From contig NZ_CAJTSC010000003.1 in assembly GCF_910578895.1 (NCBI RefSeq), forward strand, positions 49,995 to 113,994: a stretch of 64,000 nucleotides of DNA, in the 5' to 3' direction. Position 1 is the stretch's first letter. Each line of letters starts with the position of its first letter. The notes under the pieces were generated by a model, which was not told the DNA's origin, did not search any database, and was given only the letters and a program-made list of their open reading frames with translations. Below, piece by piece: positions 34,724 to 43,800 of this stretch. Origin of the DNA: an uncultured Bacteroides sp. (lineage in GTDB: Bacteria > Bacteroidota > Bacteroidia > Bacteroidales > Bacteroidaceae). The position numbers and the translations under genes are program-made.

Positions 34724-36270
34724 ACAGCCGGTTCAACATATTGTTAGGTGGTTTAGGCCTGTTCACCTTGCAGGGGTGCAAAACCCCGCAGGCGGAACAG
34801 TGCCTGCAACCCAACGTCATCTACATCTTTCCCGACCAGTACCGCAATCATGCGATGGAGTTCTGGGGGCAGGAAGGCTTCAGAGAGCGGGTGAACTTCC
34901 GTAACGACCCTGTGCGCACGCCCCGCCTGAACGACTTTGCGCGCGAGTCGCTGGTGCTGACTTCCGCCATGAGCAACTGCCCGCTGAGCAGCCCCCACCG
35001 GGGTTCGTTGCTCACGGGGATGTATCCCAACAAGAGCGGTGTCCCCTTGAACTGCAACTCCAACCGCCCCATCAGCTCCCTGCGTGCCGATGCGGAGTGC
35101 GTGAGCGACGTGTTCAGCGGCGCCGGATACGACTGTGCCTATTTCGGCAAGCTGCACGCCGATTTTCCCACCCCCAACGACCCCCAGCGTCCGGGCAGGT
35201 ATGTGGAAGACCGCGTGCCCGCATGGGATGCCTATACGCCGCAGGACCGCCGCCACGGGTTCAACTACTGGTATGCTTACGGAACGTTCGACGTGCATAA
35301 GAACCCGCACTATTGGGACACCGACGGCAACCGCCACGACCCGCACGAATGGTCTCCGCTGCACGAGGCGGGCAAGGTCGTCTCCTACCTGAAGAACGAA
35401 GGAAACGTGCGCGACCCGAAGAAGCCGTTCTTCATCATGGTGAGCATGAACCCGCCGCACAGCCCCTACCGTTCGTTGGACGACTGCATGGAGGAGGACT
35501 TCAACCTGTATAAGGACCGTCCGCTGGACAGCCTGCTGGTCCGCCCCAATGCCGACCCCACGATGGAGAAGGCGGAGAGCGTGCGCTACTATTTTGCCTC
35601 GGTCACAGGCGTGGACCGTGCTTTCGGGCAGATACTCGACGCGCTGAAAGAGCAGGGACTGGACAAGAACACAATCGTGGTCTTCTCCTCCGACCACGGC
35701 GAGACCATGTGCAGCCAGCACACGGACGACCCCAAGAACTCCCCGTTCGCCGAGTCCATGAACGTGCCTTTCCTGGTACGTTTCCCCGATAAAATCAAAC
35801 CCCGCCTGGACGACCTGATGCTCTCTTCGCCGGACATCATGCCTACTTTGCTGGGCTTGGCAGGACTGTCCGGTTCCATTCCGGCAGAGGTGCAGGGACG
35901 CAACTACGCTCCGTTGTTCTTCGATGAAAAAGCGGACATCGTGCGTCCTGCGGGTGCCCTTTACATTCAGAACGTGGACGGAAAGAAAGATGCCGACGGC
36001 AAGGTCTGCTCTTATTTCCCCTCGTCGCGCGGTTTCAAGTCCGCCCGCTACACATTGGCGCTCTACATAGACCGCAAGGAGCACAAGCTGGTGAGGAGCC
36101 TGCTGTTCGACGACGAGAAAGACCCGTATCAGCTGAACAACCTTCCGCTGGAAGAGTACAAGGAGATAGTAAGCGGGCTGTGCGCCGAAATGGGGAAAGT
36201 GCTGAAAGAGATTGACGACCCCTGGTACAGGGAGCGCATCTTGTCCGATATGATACCGTACGGCAACTGA
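34720..36270 (+). CDS. Serine-type sulfatase (S1 family), possible chondroitin 4-O-sulfatase
   Basis: A 516-residue sulfatase with a lipoprotein signal (LQGC). The formylglycine site is Ser90 in Ser-Ser-Pro-His-Arg94, followed by GSLLTGMYP. Metal and active-site motifs include YIFPDQYR (DQ instead of the usual DD), YFGKLHAD and FSSDHGETM. Coupling to GH88 recalls the BT3348-BT3349 pair of B. thetaiotaomicron, in which the sulfatase removes 4-O-sulfate from GalNAc in chains (from memory). The pathway assignment is firm; the exact sulfate position and endo/exo mode are inferred. A palindrome-bearing element follows the stop codon. Confidence 0.88.
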   Translation: MNSRFNILLGGLGLFTLQGCKTPQAEQCLQPNVIYIFPDQYRNHAMEFWGQEGFRERVNFRNDPVRTPRLNDFARESLVLTSAMSNCPLSSPHRGSLLTGMYPNKSGVPLNCNSNRPISSLRADAECVSDVFSGAGYDCAYFGKLHADFPTPNDPQRPGRYVEDRVPAWDAYTPQDRRHGFNYWYAYGTFDVHKNPHYWDTDGNRHDPHEWSPLHEAGKVVSYLKNEGNVRDPKKPFFIMVSMNPPHSPYRSLDDCMEEDFNLYKDRPLDSLLVRPNADPTMEKAESVRYYFASVTGVDRAFGQILDALKEQGLDKNTIVVFSSDHGETMCSQHTDDPKNSPFAESMNVPFLVRFPDKIKPRLDDLMLSSPDIMPTLLGLAGLSGSIPAEVQGRNYAPLFFDEKADIVRPAGALYIQNVDGKKDADGKVCSYFPSSRGFKSARYTLALYIDRKEHKLVRSLLFDDEKDPYQLNNLPLEEYKEIVSGLCAEMGKVLKEIDDPWYRERILSDMIPYGN

Positions 36271-36310
36271 CAGACACGGCTTTTTTATTTGCCGAAGTTG
36301 GATGAAGAAA

Positions 36311-36815
36311 GGAGTTGAAGGGAGTTGGAAGGAGTTATCTCCCTCCGGCTCCTTTTCTCTTTAATTCCCTCCGGTTCCCGCAAATGCCCTTCCCTTGGCT
36401 GACGGCTTCCTTTTTCCCGAATGTTCCCACCGTATTGGGAACATGTTCCCTGCATGTTGGGAACGTATTCCCAATAAGGAGGGAACGCGTTCCCAACAAG
36501 CTGGGAATAAAGTTCCACCTTGCGTGGATTGAGTGGCACTCGTATGTCGCTGGCAATGAGCGCCTGACGGGGATTGTCCGCCTGCTCTTATCCGTTGTTT
36601 TTCACTTGCCTGTTTCAGTTTTTCACTTACCTGTTTTTGTTTTTCACTTGCTTGTTTCTGCTTTTTCAACAGCCTGTTTCCGTTTGTCCGCTTCCGCCTG
36701 TCTGTCTGCGTGGTCTCCGCAGTCGTATCCTCCGGTATGGCTGTCGGCTTTTAACTCCTATCCCGAAGGGAGTGATACCCCCCCTCGAACTCCTGTGAAT
36801 GAAAAAGCGGCAGGT
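36311..36815 (-). repeat. Element C: second, inverted copy of the MITE-like repeat
   Basis: It aligns with element B (16141-16530) in reverse orientation. Shared features in order are TTTTTCATTCACAGGAGTT (complement of about 36794-36812), AGGAGTTAAAAGCYGACAGCYAT, ACGGATAAGA, GAGTGCCAC with 13 bases and GGTGGAAC (36511-36540), then palindromes. It has four palindromes to element B's three; read on the minus strand the cores are GCTTGT, CCTTAT, ACATGC and ATACGG, in 36420-36508. The end near 36311 is degraded. It fills the 643-bp gap between the sulfatase and DUF4998 genes. Boundaries are approximate. Confidence 0.7.
36597..36681. repeat. 21-bp tandem repeat inside element C
   Basis: Units start at 36597, 36618 and 36639 and read GTTTTTCACTTRCYTGTTT plus two variable bases. 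A fourth of 22 bp at 36660 is degenerate. Element B has at most one equivalent unit, so this is an expansion within one copy. Confidence 0.8.
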
Positions 36816-36913
36816 GGAAAAAGGGGAGTGGCGTGCAAAAACATGGGGGCGGGTATGTCGAAATTCCGACACCCGCCCCCTGTCAATGGAACATTATCTG
36901 CTTTTACATCGCA

Positions 36914-37618
36914 TTATTCTCCCGCAACAAACTCTTTATACTCCGTATAGAAGGGGTCTACCGTGGTCTCTTCCGGCAGAAACATGCTGCGATAGCGCAC
37001 CTTGCTGCCCGCTTGCACGCCGAGGGTGCAAGCCGTTTCGGCAGGCTTCAGCATGTAGACGGCTTTCTCGCCGTTTTCCGTGACATACTCGATTTCGGTG
37101 TATTGTATCTGTGTGGAGCCGGTGCTGAGCCAGGCAAGCTTCAGTTGCCCGTCCTCGTAGGTTGCGTTTGTAAGGATGCGGTTCTGGATGGACTCCTGAT
37201 AGTCGTTGCCGTATGCGCTGCCCAATGCCTCCATGGTGAGCGACTTGTACTTCATGTTCGCATCGTAGATGATGAACTTGAAAGTGGTGGCTATGCCTTC
37301 GTTCACGTCGGGTATCTCTATGGAGACCGGGTCGGAGCGCAGCGGGCGTTCCGGTTCGCGCACCAGGGGGATGCACACGGAGTCCGTGTCTCCGTTGTAC
37401 TTCACAACCAGGTTCTTTGCCTTTACGTCCGAAAACCATACATCCGCCAGGACGCGGTTCTTGCCGGAGAATAAATGTACGGAGTCGGGCTTGCCCAAAT
37501 AAATCTGTTCGCCCCGCTCCAGATAGGGTTCGTGCAGGTGGTTGATGTCCGTGCACGAGAATAAAACGGCCAATCCTGCCAGTGCTGCCAGTGCCGATAT
37601 GTGTAATCTGCTTTTCAT
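36914..37618 (-). CDS. DUF4998 surface lipoprotein of the second Sus operon
   Basis: A 234-residue lipoprotein (signal VLFSC, then TDINHLHEPYLERGEQIYLGKPD), matching the DUF4998 family that occurs at the end of SusC-SusD operons. Two fibronectin-like halves seem present. It is predicted to be anchored on the cell surface and may bind glycan; this is inference. It is the last gene of the operon, 11 bp after the DUF4959/DUF5000 gene, and converges on element C. The substrate is unknown. Confidence 0.78.
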   Translation of the reverse strand: MKSRLHISALAALAGLAVLFSCTDINHLHEPYLERGEQIYLGKPDSVHLFSGKNRVLADVWFSDVKAKNLVVKYNGDTDSVCIPLVREPERPLRSDPVSIEIPDVNEGIATTFKFIIYDANMKYKSLTMEALGSAYGNDYQESIQNRILTNATYEDGQLKLAWLSTGSTQIQYTEIEYVTENGEKAVYMLKPAETACTLGVQAGSKVRYRSMFLPEETTVDPFYTEYKEFVAGE

Positions 37619-37629
37619 AATCTATCGTT

Positions 37630-38868
37630 TTAGTTTTCTACCAAGTTGCCATAAAAAGTTAACTCCGCTATGTGGATGAAGTCTTTCACGCCTCCCCATG
37701 TCTCTTCCACCTCTATGCGGATCCATTGCACGGCAGGTGCTTCGATGGGTATCATTACGTCCTCGCCGTTGTTGCCCACTGCCTGGTCGTCGGAGTTGGT
37801 TTGTCCTGTGGGAAGTCCGGAGGGTTTCACGGATGTGAATTCCGTCAATAGGATCCATCCGTTACCGGGTTCGGTGACGTCCAGTATTACGCCCCCGCTT
37901 GTGGCAGGCACTCCATACACTTTGAAACGTTTGGGATTGCCGTGTGCATAAAGATATTTCCAGTCGTTTCCGCCGGTGCGTTGGTAATACTTGATGCGGC
38001 TCAGCTTCACCAGGCGTCCCAGGTTCAGACCGATGTTGCAGGGAAAAACCTGACCGTTCTTTGTGTGGTAATGGTCGTTGTTGGTTCCCCAGCTGTTGTT
38101 CCATAACTTGTTGTAGTCGGTGCTGCTGCTGTATCTTCCCGGGTCGCCATATCCCGGCACCACGTATTTCGCGAACCTGTCCGAAGGAATCTTGATTTCG
38201 TAGATGGGGTAGAACAACTGGTCTAACACGTCGGTCTGGTTTCCCCAGTGGTCGGTGATGGTGATGGCGAAGCGCCTTCCTTCCGTCTCGGATGTCTCCG
38301 TGGAGTAGCCGCGTACAAAGCCGGAACCTTCTACCGACTTGCTGTAGAAGTTCTGCGCGCTTATCATTTCGCCGTATTCATTGGGAGTGGTTACGGAAAT
38401 GGTGATTTCCTCTTCCGTCTCGTTCTTCCATTTCAGGCTTAAACCGCCGAAGTCGCTCGACACCTGCATCTCCTCGAAGATTTTGTATATGGGGTTGTCC
38501 AGCGGCGCAACCTGTACGACTACGGGCTCGGATTCGTTGCCGCTCCTGTCTACGGCGGTCAGCGTGATGTCGTGTTGCGCCGCCTTGCCGAACCCGAGCA
38601 CTTCCAGCTCGTTGACGTAGGCGGATGCCTTGATTTCCATGTCCTTGCCGTTGCCCAGCTTGTAGGTTGCCTTTACGTAGAGCAGGTCTTCGTCGGCGGG
38701 CAGGTCGTATGTGATTACGGAACGGCCTTCTTTGTTGGTTACTTTGTAGTTGCTGATTGTTCCCGGTGCCACGCTGTCCACTGCGAATTGCGCTTTCTCG
38801 ACATCCGTGCAAGAGACCGCCACCAGTAAAGAGAACAATAAGCTGCCTTGTCTTAATATATGTTTCAT
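37630..38868 (-). CDS. DUF4959/DUF5000 surface lipoprotein of the second Sus operon
   Basis: A 412-residue lipoprotein (AVSC, Cys20). An N-terminal Ig-like DUF4959 region (APGTISNYKVTNKEGRSVITYDLP) is followed by a second beta domain (DUF5126-like, about 120-215). A C-terminal F5/8 type C-like DUF5000 domain begins near residue 255 (LWNNSWGTNNDHYHT, RIKYYQRTGG, ERF/KVYG). Galactose-binding-like folds of this type bind glycans. It sits between SusD and DUF4998, a common order in Bacteroides PULs, and should act as an accessory surface glycan-binding protein. Confidence 0.8.
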   Translation of the reverse strand: MKHILRQGSLLFSLLVAVSCTDVEKAQFAVDSVAPGTISNYKVTNKEGRSVITYDLPADEDLLYVKATYKLGNGKDMEIKASAYVNELEVLGFGKAAQHDITLTAVDRSGNESEPVVVQVAPLDNPIYKIFEEMQVSSDFGGLSLKWKNETEEEITISVTTPNEYGEMISAQNFYSKSVEGSGFVRGYSTETSETEGRRFAITITDHWGNQTDVLDQLFYPIYEIKIPSDRFAKYVVPGYGDPGRYSSSTDYNKLWNNSWGTNNDHYHTKNGQVFPCNIGLNLGRLVKLSRIKYYQRTGGNDWKYLYAHGNPKRFKVYGVPATSGGVILDVTEPGNGWILLTEFTSVKPSGLPTGQTNSDDQAVGNNGEDVMIPIEAPAVQWIRIEVEETWGGVKDFIHIAELTFYGNLVEN

Positions 38869-38933
38869 GATATCTGTTTTTTTTGATTTGCTTAAGTGTT
38901 ACTTATAGTATTCGGTTACCATTCCGGACGCTG

Positions 38934-40877
38934 TTACCATCCCGGGTTCTGTACCAGATTGGGATTGGCAAGGAGGGTCGATTCACGGATGGGGAACAGA
39001 TAGTCTTTGGAACCGAATTTCGGCTTGAACATGGTCGTCACGTTGTAGTATTCTTCGGCTGTCACCCCTTCCGCGTTCCATCCTCTGACGGGTTCGTTCA
39101 TGAAAGTCGTCATCAGTTTCCAGCGGCGTTTGTCGTAATACGATTTCCCTTCGAATGCCAGTTCTATCAGGCGCTCTCTGCGGATGATTTCGCGCATGCC
39201 TCCTTTGGTCTGGTATTTGCTCTTGTATTGCGGGCGGGCGTAGGTGTCCCAGGTCTCCTTGATGCCTTTCAGCCCGGCGCGCCTGCGTATTTTGTCCACA
39301 TACTCGATGGAGAGGTCGTCGGAAGCGGAGTTGTCGTTGGGCAGGCATTCGTTGACGGCTTCGGCATAGAGCAGGTAGAGGTCGCCCAGGCGCAGGATGG
39401 GGAACGGGAAGCGGTCGTTTTTCCAGGTGCCGCTGCTATTGACGCTGCAATCGATGGAAATGAATTTCTTGTCGAAATACCCCGTTCCCGAGTAGTTTAT
39501 GATACCGTTCTTGCCGGCATCCTCGCCCGCATAGCTGAATATCTTGTGCTGTTTCATTTCGTCGGAAGTCAGCCCGTCTACGCCGGACAGGTAGAACAAT
39601 CCGCGGTTGAAGCCCACGTTGGCATAGAAGCGCGGTTCGCGATAGAGGTGCAGCTTGGCGGTGCGGTCGCCCACTACGGCATAGCGGTAGTGGTCTTGCG
39701 GGATGGTGGCGATGTCGTAGCGGTGGTCGTAGTCCCACGTCTCGTCTTCATCGATGGGCAAGCCGTTCTTGGTGTAATAGTTCTCTACCGTGCGGAGCGT
39801 CGGTCCGTGCTGCGAATTGGCTCCGGCTGTGCGGAAGTAGGTTTGGTTGATGGTTATCAGGATATTGCGTACGATGCCGTTGTTGTCGTTACGGCTGTCT
39901 CCCCAAATCAGTTCGTTGTTCCACTTGGCGGTCATCACTTTGTTCAGCGCATTCATCTGGCGGGTCTCGAAGGACATGGCGGAGGGAGCCGCATAGTCGT
40001 TGATGGTGTAAAGCGCCCTTTCGCCGGGACCGTTCAGCTCGATGTCGCAGAACTCTATCGCCTCTTTGCAAGCCTGGCGTGCGCGTTCCCACTTCTGAGG
40101 GTCGTATGCGGGATTGATTAGCTGTACGCCTCTGTTGTCCTTGAAGTTGGTATAGTCGGCGTTGCCGTTGAACAGCGGGCTGGCGGCGGTCACCAGAATC
40201 TTGGCTTTCATGGCGTAGGCTATCGCCCCGTTGATACGTCCGGCATCGGAAATGGGGTTCTCGGTGCGGGGAGGAAGCTGGTCTTTCGCTTCGTCAATCA
40301 GCTCTACGATATAGTCTACCACCTCTTCGAACGGTGCGCGGTATACCTGCATTTCGGCTTCCGAAGCGTCGATGGGCAGGTTTTCCTTTATCAGGGGAAT
40401 GGGTCCGTACAATTCGGCAAGATACCAGTGATAGTAGGCTTTCAGGAACTTTACTTCGGCAGCCCATTGCGTGCGCAGGCCGCTGTCGATGTCTTTCACC
40501 AGGTCTAAGTTCTCCAGGAAGATGTTGCAGCAGCGGAGGGCGTCGAACAGTTTCTTTCCGCCGTTGGCTCCGTCCCAGTAATTGTAGTTGGGCGCGGAGA
40601 TGCTGTTTCCTACGTTGGTGGCATAATATCGGCTTGAGCGCAGTATCTCGTAGGCGTTCCAGATTTCCTCGCCGAGATTGAGCCCCGGGTTGTTGTCGAC
40701 GTTGACCCAGTTGGGCAGGAAGGAATAGCACGTGTACAGGTATTTTTCCGCTTCTATCTTGTTGCGGAAGGCATATTCGATGGTGGCTACGTTATCGGGC
40801 ACTACGTCCAGATAATCACATGAATGGAGTGAGGCAGCAGCCAGCATCAGGGCGATTATGTAATTTCTTTTTTTCAT
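38934..40877 (-). CDS. SusD-family outer-membrane glycan-binding lipoprotein (second locus)
   Basis: A 647-residue lipoprotein (LHSC, then DYLDVVPDN), longer than the SusD of the chondroitin locus. RagB/SusD features include VKFLKAYYHWYLAELYGPIPLI, PFPILRLGDLYLLYAEAVNE, VDKIRRRAGL and RRERLIELAFEGKSYYD, with a C-terminal YLFPIRESTLLANPNL. It works with the SusC that ends 16 bp upstream. The ligand is unknown; no enzyme is encoded beside it. Confidence 0.92.
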   Translation of the reverse strand: MKKRNYIIALMLAAASLHSCDYLDVVPDNVATIEYAFRNKIEAEKYLYTCYSFLPNWVNVDNNPGLNLGEEIWNAYEILRSSRYYATNVGNSISAPNYNYWDGANGGKKLFDALRCCNIFLENLDLVKDIDSGLRTQWAAEVKFLKAYYHWYLAELYGPIPLIKENLPIDASEAEMQVYRAPFEEVVDYIVELIDEAKDQLPPRTENPISDAGRINGAIAYAMKAKILVTAASPLFNGNADYTNFKDNRGVQLINPAYDPQKWERARQACKEAIEFCDIELNGPGERALYTINDYAAPSAMSFETRQMNALNKVMTAKWNNELIWGDSRNDNNGIVRNILITINQTYFRTAGANSQHGPTLRTVENYYTKNGLPIDEDETWDYDHRYDIATIPQDHYRYAVVGDRTAKLHLYREPRFYANVGFNRGLFYLSGVDGLTSDEMKQHKIFSYAGEDAGKNGIINYSGTGYFDKKFISIDCSVNSSGTWKNDRFPFPILRLGDLYLLYAEAVNECLPNDNSASDDLSIEYVDKIRRRAGLKGIKETWDTYARPQYKSKYQTKGGMREIIRRERLIELAFEGKSYYDKRRWKLMTTFMNEPVRGWNAEGVTAEEYYNVTTMFKPKFGSKDYLFPIRESTLLANPNLVQNPGW

Positions 40878-40893
40878 GATAGTCTAAATGGTT

Positions 40894-43800
40894 TTAAAAT
40901 GCTACTTGGATGCCGATGTTATGGACTCTTTGTATGGGATATCCTAAGCCGTTGCCTGCCATTTCCGGATCCCATAAGTCGAATTTGCTGAATGACAACA
41001 GGTTGGTTCCGCTGTAATAGATTCTCAGCCTGGACATGAACATTTTCTTTATGAGTTTCTGTGGGAACGAATATCCTACTTCCACGGACTTCAGGCGCAG
41101 GAACGAGCCGTCTTGCATGAACCAGGTGCTGGTGCGGTTGTTGTTGGAGATAACGGTGTTGCTCAAGCGCGGCCATAAGGCATACAGGTTGCGGTTGTTC
41201 TCGCTCCAGTGGTTGTCGGCGTATGCCTGTAGCAACTGGTTTTGTCCCAGGCCTGCCAGGTCGGTGTCGTCTATGAACGGGTGTGTCGTTCCCTTCTTGT
41301 TGCCTACGTTCAGCCAGAAAGATTCACGTGCAAGGCCTTGGAAGAAGCAGGAGACATCCAATCCTTTGTAGCCTGCCGAAAGTCCGAAGCCATACACTAT
41401 CTCCGGGCTGGTGGGGAAACCGATGGGCACCTGGTCGGCTTCAGAGATGATGCCGTCGTTGTTGATGTCCTTGTATTTGATGTCGCCTGCCATGTAGTCG
41501 CCGAATTGGGTGGGGGAGTTGGCGATGTCTTGCTCGTCGACGAACAGACGCTCTGCCACGTATCCCCATTGTTGGCTGATGGGATGTCCCACTCTCGAAC
41601 GCCACGGGGTTTTGGAGTAGTCGTTCTCCTCGTATTTGGTCACATTGCTGGTGGCGTAGGTGAAATTGAACCGTCCTTGCATCCAGAGGTCTTTGTTGAA
41701 GGAGTAGTTGTAGTCCGCCGACATGTCCAGTCCGGAGCTTTCCGCTTCACCCACGTTGGCGCGTACGCCGGCTTGGAGTCCCATGGTTGAGGGAATGCCG
41801 GCACGGTCTTGCAGGATGTTGGAGCGTTTCTCGCGGAAGTAATCTATCTGCACGTCTACTGCATTCAGCAGATTGAACTCGGCTCCTACATTCAGCTTCT
41901 TGGCAATCTCCCATGTGATGTAAGGGTTGGCATAGCGTTTGATGGAGATACCGTTTTTCGAAGTGTTGTACTCCGAACCGAATGTATATCCATAGTCTTT
42001 ATTGTCCATATTCACTTCAGACAGGTAGAAGAAGCGGTCTTCGTCGCTGCCGATGGCATCGTTGCCCACCAGACCGTAGGTGGCTTTCCACTTCAGGTTG
42101 GGGATTACTTTGGTAATCCATCCTTTGTAGAATTTCTCATTGGACATGATATAGCCTAAACCTACGGATGGGAAGAAGCCGAAACGTTCGTTGTCGGCAA
42201 AACGTTCGGAACCGTTGTAGCCGAAGTTGGCTTCCAGAAAGTAACGGCTGTCGTAGGAGTAAGTGAAACGTCCGGAAAGACCCATGTTGCGATAGGGCAG
42301 TGAGAGTTGCAGGGATGAGGCGTTCGCATTCAGCCTGTTTTGCAGTGTGAAAATCAACATACCGCTTACGGCATGCTTCTCGTTGAAGGTGCGGTCGTAG
42401 TTCACGGCTGCTTCCATGTACGTATTGGTCGAAATGTTTTTGTCGCCCTCGTCATATCCTAAATACTCGGTTCCGCCGTCGGGGTTCAGTTCGGCAAGGA
42501 CGTACGAATCGTCCAGCGGATTGTAGTTTCCTGCCATATAGTAGAAAGGATTGTAAAAGCGCGACACGTCAAAGGAAGAGTCACGGGTGGTACTGAACAG
42601 CGCTCTGGCTTTCAATCCTTTGGTGATGAACTTCAAATCCTGGTTTACTTCGAATTGCGCCAGGATTTTGGAAGCGCTCTTGTCCTTGTATCCTTTTACC
42701 ATGTCGGCGTATGGGTTGATGTAGAGTGTGGTGCCTTCCGCATAGGAATTACCGAACATGATATGCTGGATATGCTCCGTGCCTCTGGTCTGCGGATAGT
42801 AGGCAGGAAACTCTACCGGGGAGGTCTGCATGATTTTATTATACAAGGTGGTACCTCCGTCAATGGGACCGGTCTGGTCTTCGATGGTGGTGTAGAGGCG
42901 CACTACCATCTTGGTGGTTTTGGTCACATTGATATTCACATTCGAACGGATGGAATAGCGCTTCACGTTGATGTTGTTGTTGAAGTTGTTTCTTTTGTCC
43001 ACCTTCATCAAGCCGTGGTCCTGGTTAAAGGTGGCGGCAACATAATAACGTGCCACCGTTCCGCCGCCGCTCAGGTTCAGGTTGTAGCGTTGGTTGGCAA
43101 CGGCGTCTTTCATCATCAGGCTATACCAGTCCGTTGCCGGATACATGTAAGGATTGGTTCCGGCGATGGTATTGGCTATCTTTTCCTGAGAATAGGGAAC
43201 ACCGCCCAGCGGATTACGCGTGCGGAAAGCCTCGTTGCGGAGTTCCATGTAGGTGACAGGGTCTGCCAATTCCACTTTTCTTGTCGGGGATGAGATGGAG
43301 TTCTCGATGCGGAACTCTACCTTCGCCCTTCCTTCCTTTCCTTCTTTGGTTGTTACCAAGATGACGCCGTTTGCTCCGCGGGCGCCATATAGGGCTGTGG
43401 CAGTGGCATCTTTCATGATGGAAAAACTTGCGATATCATCGGGTTGTAAACGAGACAAATCGGAAGAAGTGATTTCCAAACCGTCCATTAATATAAGTGG
43501 GCTTTTGGCATAACCGAAAGTTGTGACACCGCGGACAAAGAAGTCGGCATTATCCATGCCGGGTTCACCGCTACGTTGATAAGAAATCAAACCTGCCACA
43601 CGTCCGGCTAAAGCTGTGGTAAGATTGGAAGTAGGAGCTTTCAGTTCTGCGGGTTTCACGGCTGTTACGGAAGCGAGCACGCTCTCCTTCTTTTGTTTGG
43701 CAAATGCAACGACTGTTACTTCTTCCAATTCGTCCGTCTTTTCCTTGAGACGTACAACTTTGTCACGGCGTATTACGCTTACGGGAACAACCTTTGTTTC

